64,000 nucleotides of DNA from Desmospora activa DSM 45169 (GTDB taxonomy: Bacteria; Bacillota; Bacilli; Thermoactinomycetales; DSM-45169), in NCBI RefSeq assembly GCF_003046315.1, contig NZ_PZZP01000002.1, positions 62,001-126,000 of the forward strand. The letters are read 5' to 3'. The notes below the pieces were generated by a model. The model saw only the letters and a list, made by a program, of their open reading frames with translations, did no database searches and was not told the DNA's origin. Numbering within the stretch: position 1 is the first letter of the stretch; the number at the start of each line of letters is the position of its first letter. Positions 35,645 through 45,498 of the stretch are shown here, one piece after another. The position numbers were made by a program, and so were the translations under genes.

Positions 35645-35677
35645 AAAAAATAGGCTTCTGCTAATGCAGAAGCCTAT
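35645..35677 (-). terminator. Terminator of the fadNAE operon
   Basis: A perfect 12-bp stem, ATAGGCTTCTGC / GCAGAAGCCTAT, with a 4-base loop is followed on the minus strand by T6. Confidence 0.9.
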
Positions 35678-35784
35678 CGTTCTTGATTGGACAGCTCGCA
35701 TCTCCCGATTCAACTTCAGGCACGATTTGTTAAGAAGGGTTCTTTTTCATAAATGTCAATCGACCGCAAAAGCTCATCCGCAAA

Positions 35785-37560
35785 TCAAACGACGTACCGT
35801 TCCTCCTCCAGGATACGAGCGGCGATTTTCCGTTTTAACGTCACTTCATTGATCGGTTCAAAGCGAGTCAATTTTTTCAGGATGGAAAGCTGTGTCCGCA
35901 GGATATCCCCTTCCTCCATCGTAGCCAAAATCCGCTTCGCTTTTTGTTCAATCAGCGGGAATGCTTCATACACATAGGCGGTGGTAAGCTCGATCGGGGT
36001 GGCCGCCTTCTCTTCCCCTACCTGCTCCACTCTTTTCTTCGCCCGCAACAATGCGCTTTCCATCGCGAAAATCTCGATTGCGATATCGGCGACATCCCGC
36101 AAGATTTCCTGTTCGTTTTCCAACTTGGTCTGATATTTTTCCACAGCCAGTCCGGCGGTCATCAAGAAGATTTTTTTAGCGTGTTCAATCATTTTCCCTT
36201 CTGTCTCTAACAATTCAGGTGCCTCTTCCGACAACGTCGGCATCATCATCATCAATTCTTCCTGTAGACCGGCGGTTTTCTCCATCAGCGGCAATTCACT
36301 TTTCATCGCTTTACGCAGGAGTGTTGCCGGGATCAGCAAGCGGTTGATTTCGTTAGTTCCTTCAAAGATACGGTTGATGCGGGAATCGCGGTACATATTT
36401 TCAATCTCATACTCCTGCATAAAACCGTATCCGCCGTGGATTTGAACGCCTTCATCCACTACATAGTCCAACACTTCGGAGCCAAAAACTTTGGTAATGG
36501 AGCATTCCAAGGCATACTCTGCAATCGCCTTGGCGGTGTCTGTGCCCGCAGCTCCATCCAGTTGGCTTAATCCCTCTTCGATCAGGCCACCGGTACGGTA
36601 GATCGAGCTTTCTAGGGCAAAAGTTTTAGCCGCCATCGTCGCCAATTTCTCCTGGATCAGCGGAAATTGGGCGATCGGCTTCTTAAACTGCTTCCGCTCA
36701 TTGGCGTACTTAGCAGAAAGTTCAAGCGCACGCTTGGCGGAACCGACACAACCGACCCCCAATTTGTAGCGACCGATGTTTAAAATGTTAAAAGCGATCA
36801 GGTGGCCTTTGCCGATCTCGCCGAGGACGTTCTCCACCGGTACTCGGGCTTCATCCAAGATCAAGGTGCGGGTGGAGGAGCCTTTGATGCCCATCTTTTT
36901 CTCTTCCGGTCCGGTGCTGACCCCTGGAAAGTCCTTCTCCACGATAAAGGCGGTAAACTTTTCGCCGTCGATTTTGGCATATACGACAAAAATATCGGCA
37001 AAGGCGGAGTTGGTAATCCATTGCTTTTCACCGCTCAACAGATAGTTCTTCCCATCGTCGGACAGCTTAGCGACGGTTTTGGCACCGAGAGCATCCGACC
37101 CGGAACCCGGCTCCGTCAAGGCATAGGCGGCAAGTTTTTCACCGGTGGCCAACGGTGGGAGGTATTTTTGTTTTTGTTCTTCGGTGCCGAAGAATACGAT
37201 CGGCAGCGTCCCAATCCCTACATGGGCACCCAGACTGAGGGAAAAAGATCGTCCTTGGGCTATTTTTTCCGTGATCAGGGTTGAACTGATCTTATCCAGC
37301 TCTAATCCACCGTATGCTTCCGGCACATCCGCTCCCAATAGGCCCAACTCACCCGCTTCCTGCAGCAGGCGGACCGTATGATCGAAGTTGTGGTTTTCAA
37401 TCTCCTCCAATACCGGCAACACACGGTCTTTGACAAAGTCTTCCGCCGTCTTGCCAATCATGTGTTGCTCTTCGCTCAACTCCTCCGGTATAAACACATC
37501 CGTGGTTGCATGCTCTTCGATCAGGTAGCTACCACCCTTGGTGATCGTCTTTTCCGCCAT
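35785..37560 (-). CDS. fadE: Acyl-CoA dehydrogenase FadE
   Basis: This 591-residue flavoenzyme catalyses the first step of beta-oxidation. The family core is clear: AYALTEPGSGSDALGAKT, WITNSAFADIFVVYAKI, GIKGSSTRTLILDEARVPVENVLGEIGKGH, and IHGGYGFMQEYEIENMYRDSRINRIFEGTNEINRL (catalytic and FAD contacts). A long C-terminal helical extension (about 180 residues) is typical of the Bacillus FadE (YusJ) subgroup. The ATG at 37560 is preceded by GGGAG. It is the last gene of a fadN-fadA-fadE operon. Confidence 0.94.
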   Translation of the reverse strand: MAEKTITKGGSYLIEEHATTDVFIPEELSEEQHMIGKTAEDFVKDRVLPVLEEIENHNFDHTVRLLQEAGELGLLGADVPEAYGGLELDKISSTLITEKIAQGRSFSLSLGAHVGIGTLPIVFFGTEEQKQKYLPPLATGEKLAAYALTEPGSGSDALGAKTVAKLSDDGKNYLLSGEKQWITNSAFADIFVVYAKIDGEKFTAFIVEKDFPGVSTGPEEKKMGIKGSSTRTLILDEARVPVENVLGEIGKGHLIAFNILNIGRYKLGVGCVGSAKRALELSAKYANERKQFKKPIAQFPLIQEKLATMAAKTFALESSIYRTGGLIEEGLSQLDGAAGTDTAKAIAEYALECSITKVFGSEVLDYVVDEGVQIHGGYGFMQEYEIENMYRDSRINRIFEGTNEINRLLIPATLLRKAMKSELPLMEKTAGLQEELMMMMPTLSEEAPELLETEGKMIEHAKKIFLMTAGLAVEKYQTKLENEQEILRDVADIAIEIFAMESALLRAKKRVEQVGEEKAATPIELTTAYVYEAFPLIEQKAKRILATMEEGDILRTQLSILKKLTRFEPINEVTLKRKIAARILEEERYVV

Positions 37561-37591
37561 CTCCCATTCCTCCTCAACATTTATCGCTATT

Positions 37592-38773
37592 TTATTGCAC
37601 CATCTCAAAGACCCCGGCAGCACCCATGCCTCCACCCATACACATGGTAACGAGGCCGTATTTCTGCTGGCGGCGAGCCAATTCGTTTAAGATCGACACG
37701 GTTAGCTTGGCACCGGTACATCCCAGGGGATGACCCAAGGCGATGGCACCACCGTTGACATTTACCTTGTCCGGATCCATCTCCAGGTGGCGGATCACCT
37801 GAAGCGCTTGCGCTGCAAACGCCTCGTTCAACTCCACCAAATCCACCTGATCCATGGTGATTCCCGCTTTTTCCAAGGCTTTAGGCACGGCTACAATCGG
37901 ACCGATCCCCATCACATCGGGATCAACGCCGCCAACACAAAAGGAGCGGAAGACGGCGAGAGGCTTTACTCCTAAGGATTCCGCCTTTTCCCGCGACATC
38001 ATGATCACCCCGGCGGCACCGTCGCTGGTCTGGGAGGAGTTACCGGCGGTTACGGTCCCGCCGAGCCGAAACGCGGGTTTCAACTGTGCCAGTTTCTCCG
38101 CGGAAGTGTCCAGTCGGGGGCCTTCGTCGGTATCAAACAGAAACTCTTCTGTATGCAACTTTCCATCATCACCGACAAAGCGCTTTTTCACAGTGAAGGG
38201 CACGATCTCATCCTTAAATTTCCCTTCCTGGATGGCGGTGATCGCATGTTGGTGGCTGCGCAGGGCAAACGCATCCTGATCCTCCCGCGAGACTCCGTAA
38301 CGGCGGGCCACTTCCTCGGCGGTATGCCCCATCGACATATACAACTCCGGCCCGGTTTCCATCAAGTGTGGATTGGGTGCCGGTTTATGGCCTCCCATCG
38401 GTACCAGGCTCATACTCTCCACACCGCCGGCGATAATCGTATCGGCGAAACCGGTCATAATCTGTTGTGCCGCCGAGGCGATCGACTGTAAGCCGGAGGC
38501 GCAGAAGCGGTTGATGGTAAGACCGGCAGAAGTAGTAGGTAACCCCGCCCGCAAAGCGATCACACGGGCGACATTCATCCCTTGCTCCGCTTCCGGAAAC
38601 GAGCAACCCATGATCACATCTTCCACATCATCAGGCTCCAATTGCGGAACCCGCCGCAATAGATCCTGAACAACCACGGCTCCCAGATCATCAGGACGGG
38701 TATGCTTCAACGAGCCACGGTTTGCTTTGCCAACAGCGGTACGCGCCGCGGCGACAATCACTGCTTCACGCAT
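37592..38773 (-). CDS. fadA: Acetyl-CoA C-acyltransferase FadA (3-ketoacyl-CoA thiolase)
   Basis: This 393-residue thiolase cleaves 3-ketoacyl-CoA. Catalytic residues are seen in [12 protein letters not shown] (nucleophile Cys near 88), [15 protein letters not shown] (His) and [15 protein letters not shown] (second Cys). GGAGGAGAG precedes the ATG at 38773; an in-frame ATG six codons upstream lacks a site. It lies between fadN and fadE in the same order as in Bacillus. Confidence 0.95.
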   Translation of the reverse strand: MREAVIVAAARTAVGKANRGSLKHTRPDDLGAVVVQDLLRRVPQLEPDDVEDVIMGCSFPEAEQGMNVARVIALRAGLPTTSAGLTINRFCASGLQSIASAAQQIMTGFADTIIAGGVESMSLVPMGGHKPAPNPHLMETGPELYMSMGHTAEEVARRYGVSREDQDAFALRSHQHAITAIQEGKFKDEIVPFTVKKRFVGDDGKLHTEEFLFDTDEGPRLDTSAEKLAQLKPAFRLGGTVTAGNSSQTSDGAAGVIMMSREKAESLGVKPLAVFRSFCVGGVDPDVMGIGPIVAVPKALEKAGITMDQVDLVELNEAFAAQALQVIRHLEMDPDKVNVNGGAIALGHPLGCTGAKLTVSILNELARRQQKYGLVTMCMGGGMGAAGVFEMVQ

Positions 38774-38932
38774 CTTTCTCTCCTCCTTCAAGTGCAGGTG
38801 ATGGTTGGCGCTGATGTCCGCTCAAGTGAAAATCAGTAAAGAAAAACCATGTTGATTAGCAATATTTCGGATAGGAGGGATATTTGGATCAATGTATGCT
38901 TGTTGTGAAAATCAAGAGATCTGATTTCGTCA

Positions 38933-41338
38933 TCAATTGCGCAAGGGTTTCTTTTTGGTCAACATATGTTGCATCCGTTGCTGTGATTTAGGTTCTCCCG
39001 CCAAGCTGAGGAAGGCTTCACGCTCGATGTCGAGCAGATACTGTTCATCCACCAGCGTTCCTGCGGGCACGGTACCGCCGGAGAGGACGTAAGCCAGTTT
39101 GTCCGCAATCTTATAGTCATGCTCACTGATATAACCGGATTGAAGCATGCTGTACGCACCCAGGCGCAGGGTGTAGTAGCCCGTCTCACCAACCACAGGG
39201 ATCTTTTGTGGCTCCGGCGGGCGATAACCCGTACGGGCAAGGGCCAGCACCTGTTCTTTAGCATCATAGAGCAAATGATCCTGATTGATGCTGACACCGT
39301 CGATCCCTTTGCGCAGATAACCATATTCCTCCGCCTCGGCGGCACTGGTGGATACCTTAGCCATGGCGATCGTTTCAAACACTTTGTTGACGCTGTTTTG
39401 TAAACGGATGGAATCCCTTGGATCGATATCGGCAGTTAAACGCAGCAGCATCTCTTTGTTGCCTCCACCACCAGGAATCAGGCCAACACCGGTCTCCACC
39501 AACCCCATATACGTTTCAGCGGATGCTTGCATTCGATCCGCCGGCAAGGAGATTTCCACCCCTCCACCCAGGTTCATACCAAAGGGAGCGACTACGACCG
39601 GTCGGTCCATGGTTCTGAGCGAACCCATTGTCTTTTGGAACTGGCGCACCATTAGATCTAACTCCGGCCAGTTTTGATCCTGTGCCTCCATCAGGATCAA
39701 CATCAGATTGGCGCCGACACAAAAGTGCGATCCCTGATTCCCGATCACCAATCCGCGCCAGTTGGTGGATACTTCCTTCACCGCTGTGTTTACCATTTGA
39801 ATGATATCGGTGCCGATGGCGTTATTGGGCGAATGAAATTCTAGGCATAACACCTCATCCCCGATATCGATCAAACTCGCTCCAGAATTGGATTGGACCA
39901 CTTTTCCTTGTTGTTTGAGTCGAGCCAAGGAAATCGACTTTGGATGCTCCTCCACTTGACGGAACTGACCGCCAAGATAAAATGCGCGATCATGATCCAA
40001 CTGCTGCTGATAAAAGGACGTGGCCCCTTTTGCCAACAACTCTTCCACCAGTGGTGGTATCGTTTCCCCTTCTGCTCGCATGCGGGCGACGGATTTTTCC
40101 ACTCCGATGGCGTCCCACACCTCAAAGGGTCCCAAATCCCAGTTGAAGCCCCAGCGCATCGCCCGGTCCACACTGACGATATCATCGGCAATCTCCGGGA
40201 TGCGGGCAGCGGAATAGAGCAACACTTTTTTTGTAATATGCCAAGCCAACCGTCCCGCCACATCGTCGGCATAGACCAGGGCCTGCAATTGTTCCGACTT
40301 TGATTTGGCCCGTTTCGCCATCTCAAGCGAGGGCGCTTTTAGCTTTTTGCGGGGACGGTATTCACCGGTCGCAGGATCGAGTGCCAAGATTTCGCTACCT
40401 TTCTCCCCTTTCACCTTCTTGAAAAATCCTTGCCCGCTTTTGGCGCCGAGCCAGCCTTTGTCCACCATCGTCCGCAGCAATTCGGGTATGGAAAACGCTT
40501 GCTTTTCTGCGGGGTCATCTACGTTTTCACGGACATTGTCGGAAACGTGAATAAATGTATCCAATCCCACCAGATCCAACGTCCGAAAAGTGGCGCTTTT
40601 TGGGCGTCCCATCGCCCGACCGGTCACCGCATCTACCTCATCAGGACCAAGCCCTTCCTCCAACATCTTTTGGAAGGTGATCGCCAGACCGTATACACCG
40701 ATGCGATTAGCGATAAAATTGGGGGTATCTTTGGCAAAGACAACTCCTTTACCCAACACATCTTCCGCAAACGCTTTCATCTCTGCGACGATGGAAGCAT
40801 CCGTATCCTTTGTCGGAATGATCTCCAACAGTTTCATATAACGAGGTGGGTTAAAAAAGTGGGTCCCTAAAAAATGGGATCGAAACTCAGGCGAACACGC
40901 CTTCACCATGTTTTGTATGGAGATACCGGAAGTGTTGGAGCTGATAATGGTTCCCGACTGCCATACTTTTTCAATGCGGGCAAACAAGTCTTGTTTGATA
41001 GACAGATTTTCAACCACCGCCTCGACCACCCAGTCCATCTCCGCCAAACGGGGCAGGTCGTCTTCCAAATTGCCCAATTCGATCCGCTCTGCAACCCTTC
41101 GATGAAACAGCGGAGCCGGCTTCTCTTTGTACAGCCGCTCTACCCCGGTTCGGGCCAAGCGGTTGCGGACCGATTTGTCCGCTAAGCTTAAGCCTGCTGC
41201 TTTCTCTTTCTCACTCAGCTCTCGGGGCACAATATCCAACAGTAACGTACGAATCCCAGCGTTGGCCAGGTGTCCGGCGATAGCCGCGCCCATCACACCT
41301 GCACCGATCACCGCCGCTCGTTTGATTTTCGCCAACAA
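38933..41338 (-). CDS. fadN: 3-hydroxyacyl-CoA dehydrogenase / enoyl-CoA hydratase FadN
   Basis: This 801-residue bifunctional beta-oxidation enzyme has an N-terminal NAD domain (AAVIGAGVMGAAIAGHLANAG), the dehydrogenase signature in HFFNPPRYMKLLEIIPT, and a C-terminal crotonase domain (LVIGNQGSHFCVGANLMLIL; GLIPGGGGNKEML). Such fused order (dehydrogenase first) is that of FadN/YusL. It begins at TTG (41338 or 41335), with GAGGAGG upstream. A FadR-type operator lies 35 bases further upstream. Confidence 0.95.
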   Translation of the reverse strand: MLAKIKRAAVIGAGVMGAAIAGHLANAGIRTLLLDIVPRELSEKEKAAGLSLADKSVRNRLARTGVERLYKEKPAPLFHRRVAERIELGNLEDDLPRLAEMDWVVEAVVENLSIKQDLFARIEKVWQSGTIISSNTSGISIQNMVKACSPEFRSHFLGTHFFNPPRYMKLLEIIPTKDTDASIVAEMKAFAEDVLGKGVVFAKDTPNFIANRIGVYGLAITFQKMLEEGLGPDEVDAVTGRAMGRPKSATFRTLDLVGLDTFIHVSDNVRENVDDPAEKQAFSIPELLRTMVDKGWLGAKSGQGFFKKVKGEKGSEILALDPATGEYRPRKKLKAPSLEMAKRAKSKSEQLQALVYADDVAGRLAWHITKKVLLYSAARIPEIADDIVSVDRAMRWGFNWDLGPFEVWDAIGVEKSVARMRAEGETIPPLVEELLAKGATSFYQQQLDHDRAFYLGGQFRQVEEHPKSISLARLKQQGKVVQSNSGASLIDIGDEVLCLEFHSPNNAIGTDIIQMVNTAVKEVSTNWRGLVIGNQGSHFCVGANLMLILMEAQDQNWPELDLMVRQFQKTMGSLRTMDRPVVVAPFGMNLGGGVEISLPADRMQASAETYMGLVETGVGLIPGGGGNKEMLLRLTADIDPRDSIRLQNSVNKVFETIAMAKVSTSAAEAEEYGYLRKGIDGVSINQDHLLYDAKEQVLALARTGYRPPEPQKIPVVGETGYYTLRLGAYSMLQSGYISEHDYKIADKLAYVLSGGTVPAGTLVDEQYLLDIEREAFLSLAGEPKSQQRMQHMLTKKKPLRN

Positions 41339-41372
41339 AGACTCCTCCTCTCAGTTGAAACCGTCCCCTTAC

Positions 41373-41392
41373 ATGAATGAACAATCATTCAT
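41373..41392. promoter_or_regulatory. FadR-type operator upstream of fadN
   Basis: ATGAATGA-ACAA-TCATTCAT is a perfect 8-bp inverted repeat with a 4-base centre. It fits the operator bound by the TetR-family FadR of Bacillus (TGAATGA-N4-TCATTCA), released by long-chain acyl-CoA. It lies about 35 bases before the start codon, where it could block transcription of fadNAE. Confidence 0.82.
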
Positions 41393-41670
41393 TGCTAGGG
41401 CAGAAAAAAACTCCTCCTCGGATTACGATTGCAACATTCCCTGTTTGAATTCCAACCATGCTTTCAAATATTATTATTTATCTGATCTCGGCTCTCGTCA
41501 AGAGGGGTGGGGCCAATTTTTGCAGTAAAGCATATACCCGATTGATGGTACAGACTGAGGCGGCAGCTGTCCTCCGCACCTGCAGCGGCGAGTGGAAAAA
41601 TGTGTGGCTGACTTCACTGCGTTGTCGATGCGTTGGGAGGCAGGCTTAAGATATCCATCACCAACAAACT

Positions 41671-41694
41671 GGCGGGTGCCGATTAGCACCCGCC
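41671..41694 (-). terminator. Terminator of the ferredoxin gene
   Basis: GGCGGGTGC / GCACCCGCC has a 6-base loop. The T-rich tail on the minus strand is weak. The rest of 41393-41670 is without a recognised gene. Confidence 0.65.
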
Positions 41695-41702
41695 CGGTTG
41701 GA

Positions 41703-41936
41703 TTACTTAAAAAAGTTGGCGTTGATCTCGATATACTCTTTTTCCTCTTCTGGTACCATTTCTTCCTCGTAAATGGCTTCCACCGGGCAGACCGGTTCAC
41801 ATGCGCCACACTCGATACAAGTGTCCGGGTCGATGTAATACATGACATCATCCCCATGGATGCAGTCTACCGGGCAAACTTCCACACATTCAGCCGCTTT
41901 TTCGTCTTTGCAGGTAGAGGTAATTACAAAAGCCAA
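41703..41936 (-). CDS. 7Fe/8Fe ferredoxin
   Basis: This 77-residue electron carrier starts at TTG (41936) with GAAGGGGG eight bases upstream, giving AFVITSTCKDEKAAEC and so on. Two clusters are marked: CKDEKAAECVEVCPVDC (3Fe-4S or 4Fe-4S type with an enlarged first spacing) and CIECGACEPVCPVEAI (classic 4Fe-4S). The C terminus is acidic (EEEMVPEEEKEYIEINANFFK). The same frame is open for another 71 codons upstream but without a site or conservation. The likely role is general low-potential electron transfer. Confidence 0.92.
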   Translation of the reverse strand: MAFVITSTCKDEKAAECVEVCPVDCIHGDDVMYYIDPDTCIECGACEPVCPVEAIYEEEMVPEEEKEYIEINANFFK

Positions 41937-42240
41937 GCGGAATGCCCCCTTCTCAGGATGGTTTTCATGTTCAAAATGACGGTTGGTTCCTTTGTTATTC
42001 CCAATATTTCTGATAAGTGAACGGCTCTTCAGTGAACGACCCATCACTGAAGTGGTAAAGATTCTCGCTTCATCTGATATGTAGCACCCTACATCCATCC
42101 ACGAAGGCTCGCGCCGAGCCAAATGTCGTCGGTCGAGTTTTCGCTCCAATGGTAGTTTTTAGTCTTTCCACACGCTCTGCCCTGATTATATCGTTGCTCT
42201 AATCATCTCGCAAGGAGTACCCGAGCAACAATTCCTTTAT

Positions 42241-43134
42241 CTACCCTTCTGTCCGGTTCACACGGTTTCCCTTCGGTACGGTCATTACAGCCAAAGAAGC
42301 GAGTAATAAGGTCGCTCCCAGCCAACCCATCAAGGGTAAACGCTCCCCCAGCAAACCCATGGCCAGGAGGGAAGCGGTCAGTGGTTCCAGTAGCGCAGCG
42401 ATGGAGGCGTGGGTAGCACTGGTCCGTTTTAGTCCAGCCATATAGAGAAGGTAAGCTAATCCGGTTGGAACGGCACCCAGGTATAGTAGCAGTCCCCACG
42501 CTTGCCATGAGGGCGGCGGCCATGCAATAAAGGGGAGAAGCATCATCGCCCCTGTGCTAAAGGCAGCTGCAGCGATTCGAAACGGTGGCAGCATGCGCAC
42601 CAATTGCTTCCCGATCAATGTATATCCCCCATAGCATGTAGCAGCGCCCAATGCGAGCAGGTTTCCGCCGAGATAGCGGGAATCGGTTAATGTGGCCAAT
42701 CCACTGATCCCGATCACCAATGCCACTCCCATCACACCCAACCCCAATGCAAGCAAGGTACGGGCTCCCAACGGCTCCCGCAATACCAAAGCGGAAACCG
42801 CCGCCACCAACAGTGGAGCCGTACAGATGGCGATCAGAGTAGCCGTTGATACCAGTGTGCGGTCAACAGCGTTAAAGTAAGTAAGCTGGTAACCCGCCAG
42901 CGCCAGGCCGAACAGTAGAATCCAGACCAGTCCACGCCGTCCCGCAGATACAAACACATGGCCGCGGCTTTCCCAGATCGCAGCCATCCACAACAGCGGA
43001 GCTGCGACCAACAGACGCCACGCCCCAATTTCCAAGGGAGTCATCCCATGGTGCAAGATCAAAAGCTTCGCCGCTAAACCGGCGGTTCCCCAGGCGATGG
43101 CCCCCAAACAAATCAACCATAATCCCATTCTCAC
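42241..43134 (-). CDS. DMT superfamily transporter (EamA family)
   Basis: This is a 297-residue ten-helix protein with two internal EamA repeats: LICLGAIAWGTAGLAAKLLI with LEIGAWRLLVAAPLLW in the first half, and CYGGYTLIGKQLV with LLYLGAVPTGLAYLLYMAGLKRTSATHASIAALLEPLTASLLA in the second. The latter is the typical EamA end block. ATG at 43140 is too close to GGGAGGG; the GTG at 43134 is better placed. It probably exports an amino acid or metabolite; the substrate is unknown. Confidence 0.87.
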   Translation of the reverse strand: MRMGLWLICLGAIAWGTAGLAAKLLILHHGMTPLEIGAWRLLVAAPLLWMAAIWESRGHVFVSAGRRGLVWILLFGLALAGYQLTYFNAVDRTLVSTATLIAICTAPLLVAAVSALVLREPLGARTLLALGLGVMGVALVIGISGLATLTDSRYLGGNLLALGAATCYGGYTLIGKQLVRMLPPFRIAAAAFSTGAMMLLPFIAWPPPSWQAWGLLLYLGAVPTGLAYLLYMAGLKRTSATHASIAALLEPLTASLLAMGLLGERLPLMGWLGATLLLASLAVMTVPKGNRVNRTEG

Positions 43135-43378
43135 GAACATCCCTCCCGATGATCTTAAAATCGGGCGGGATCTTTAAGCACAATGATGTGCACTTTTGTC
43201 CCCGCCCGTCACATCTGTTGACAAACGGGAGGGGGTAGTACCAAACGGATACGGAAGGTGATCACCTCCTCACCCCGACCGCGGGCTTTAGCTTTTTACT
43301 TCGATGCCGATTACTCGCAACCCTTTTTTAAAATGTTTTCCTAGCGGGATGTATCCTTTTTTGAAGTTCATGCAGCAG

Positions 43379-44311
43379 CTAGTCCCCGTCCGCCGATGTC
43401 ACCGCTACCGTCTGTCCGTCGTACATCACATCCGTTGCCGCAAACTGCTGTCGCGCCTCTGCTTCAAGCACCTTTGATTCGGCAGCAGAATAGCGGGAAC
43501 TGATATGGGTCAACAACAACCGCCCCACTCCCGCCTGCCGTGCAATCCGAGCCGCCTGCACCGAGGTGGAATGGCCATGTTTTTCAGCCAATTCCTCCCG
43601 CCCCTCCCGATATGTTGCTTCGTGGATCAATACATCCGCTCCATGAGCCAAACGGGCAGCTTCCACCACAGGACGGGTGTCCCCGAGCACAGTCACCACC
43701 CGCCCCGGCCGATCCGGTTTTCGATAATGGCGTCCATCGACAATCCGCCCGTCAGGTAGTTGAATGCGATCCCCCATTTTTAACTGTCGATAGAGGGGGC
43801 CTGGGGGAATTCCTTCCGCCTGTAACCGCTCTACATCCAAGCGTCCCGACCGATGCGGTTCCTGGATACGAAAACCGTAACAGGGAACGCGGTGGGACAA
43901 GGCTCCCACTTCCACCTGAATCCCTTGTTCCAGGGTAAAACTCTCCTCTCGCAATTCCAGCCATTCAATCGGATAACGAAGGTAGGTGCCGCTAACCTGC
44001 AGGGCTGTTTCCACAAATGGCCGCAACCCTTCCGGGGCATGTATGGTCAAAGGGGAATCGCCCCCCTGAAACGAACGGCTGCCCAAAAGGCCGGGCAAAC
44101 CAAAAATATGATCGCCATGCAAATGGGTGATAAAGATGCGATCCACCCGCGGCAAACGTACAGCTGATTGCAGAATTTGATGTTGTGTTCCTTCTCCGCA
44201 ATCAAACAGCCAGATCCGCCCCCCACGCTCTGTCCATTGTAAAGCAAGTGAAGCTACATTCCGCTCCTTAGAAGGGATGCCCCCACCTGTACCTAAAAAC
44301 GTAATTTCCAT
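43379..44311 (-). CDS. rnz: Ribonuclease Z
   Basis: This 310-residue metallo-beta-lactamase-fold endonuclease matures tRNA 3' ends. It has the N-terminal MEITFLGTGGGIPSKERNVAS, the metal motif FITHLHGDHIFGLPGLLGSR (HxHxDH), later LGDTRP and HEATY ligands, and GHSTSVQAARIA. The ATG at 44311 is preceded by GGGAG. The frame extends upstream, but family length supports this start. No gene was found in 43135-43378. Confidence 0.94.
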   Translation of the reverse strand: MEITFLGTGGGIPSKERNVASLALQWTERGGRIWLFDCGEGTQHQILQSAVRLPRVDRIFITHLHGDHIFGLPGLLGSRSFQGGDSPLTIHAPEGLRPFVETALQVSGTYLRYPIEWLELREESFTLEQGIQVEVGALSHRVPCYGFRIQEPHRSGRLDVERLQAEGIPPGPLYRQLKMGDRIQLPDGRIVDGRHYRKPDRPGRVVTVLGDTRPVVEAARLAHGADVLIHEATYREGREELAEKHGHSTSVQAARIARQAGVGRLLLTHISSRYSAAESKVLEAEARQQFAATDVMYDGQTVAVTSADGD

Positions 44312-44382
44312 CCTTGCCACTCCCATATAAAAATCGACCCGATTTTCTCGGGCCAAATCGGTTTACAGTATTAGGACGGTGG

Positions 44383-45243
44383 TCAAACTCGATCGACACA
44401 ATACTCGCGCTCCAGTCCGTCCCTTTTCCATCCAAACAGACGCACCAGTTGATAGGTGGCGTACACCCCACCATTCTGGCGATAAGCGCGATCATATCGT
44501 TCCATTAGCCGAATCACCGCTGGCTCGCGCAGTTCCCAAAAGCGATCTTGACCAAATACAAAAGCACCCCCGAGATATTGAACGGTCCCTAAAAATTCAC
44601 GACAATCTTGGTATTCTTTTCGCTGCCAACAGACAGCAGACTGTGGATGGGTGATGCCCGCATCCAAAAGAATTTGTTTCCAGTCAGGGATGGAACGCGC
44701 ACAGTCGAAATCCCACTCGGCCATCAAATCGCCATCTTCGCGCAATTCTTCGTAATAAAGTTTGCGCAATTCCTGCCAGGTATCCGGTCCAAAAGTGGAA
44801 GCCAGGAAAAAGCCTTCCTCACGAAGGGCATCCACCAGGGTTGCTATCGTTTTTCGCGGTTGGTTGAACCATTGTATAGTTGCATTGGACACAATTAAGT
44901 CATACCGCTCTTTCTCCCACTCCACCGCCTCTGCATCGGCCACGATAAAACGGATATCGGATGTGTCAGGTTTCACCTCCGCCACGTTTTGACGAGCAAA
45001 GTGTACCATTTTGTCCGATAAGTCAATCACCGTCAGCCGTGCATCAGGAAATCGATCTCGCAGCAATTGGGTAAGATAGCCGGTACCGCAGCCCACCTCG
45101 ACAATTTCCCGCGCCTCTACCTCTTGTTCAGTCAAGGTCTGCATAATTTGATGGGCCATCCGTTTTTGAATGACAGCACGACGGTCATATCGACCCGCCA
45201 ACCGGCTAAACTCACGGGCCATCTTTTTTTTGCACTGCTTCAC
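44383..45243 (-). CDS. bioC: Malonyl-ACP O-methyltransferase BioC (probable)
   Basis: This 286-residue class I SAM methyltransferase begins with the BioC-like helix FSRLAGRYDRRAVIQKRMAHQIM, then motif I EIVEVGCGTGYLTQLLRDRFP, LTVIDLSDKMVHFARQ and SNATIQWFNQPRKTI. BioC methylates malonyl-ACP to disguise it for pimelate synthesis in the biotin pathway. The start is a GTG close to GGAGAG; the ATG seven codons later is an alternative. No other biotin gene is in the window, so a related methyltransferase role cannot be excluded. Confidence 0.75.
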   Translation of the reverse strand: MKQCKKKMAREFSRLAGRYDRRAVIQKRMAHQIMQTLTEQEVEAREIVEVGCGTGYLTQLLRDRFPDARLTVIDLSDKMVHFARQNVAEVKPDTSDIRFIVADAEAVEWEKERYDLIVSNATIQWFNQPRKTIATLVDALREEGFFLASTFGPDTWQELRKLYYEELREDGDLMAEWDFDCARSIPDWKQILLDAGITHPQSAVCWQRKEYQDCREFLGTVQYLGGAFVFGQDRFWELREPAVIRLMERYDRAYRQNGGVYATYQLVRLFGWKRDGLEREYCVDRV

Positions 45244-45377
45244 CTCTCCATCGCCCCTTCAATCTACAACTGGCAGTGGCTAAGCAGCTAAACTTTATCT
45301 GTCAGCCTTTCTTCCCATCCTATCATGAAAACGATTCATTCTCTAATGTTTCAAAAAAGTGGATAAAAGAGTTTCAA

Positions 45378-45404
45378 AATAAAAGCCCCCCTGATCTGGG
45401 GAGC
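45378..45404 (-). terminator. Terminator of the RodZ-like gene
   Basis: On the minus strand AGCTCCCC pairs with GGGGGGCT over a 6-base loop (one wobble or mismatch), followed by TTTTATTTTG. It is about 95 bases after the stop codon. Confidence 0.75.
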
Positions 45405-45498
45405 TAAAGCGTGTCCAATCCGCGATTACATGAGATTCAACCCGACCGCCGTCGGAAGAATACACAAAGAATCCCAACTGTGAAATCTCCCCCCTCAG

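Noticed and set aside
41937-42149. N-terminal extension of the ferredoxin frame
   Set aside because: The 71 extra codons have no ribosome binding site or family similarity; the TTG at 41936 with GAAGGGGG is the natural start.
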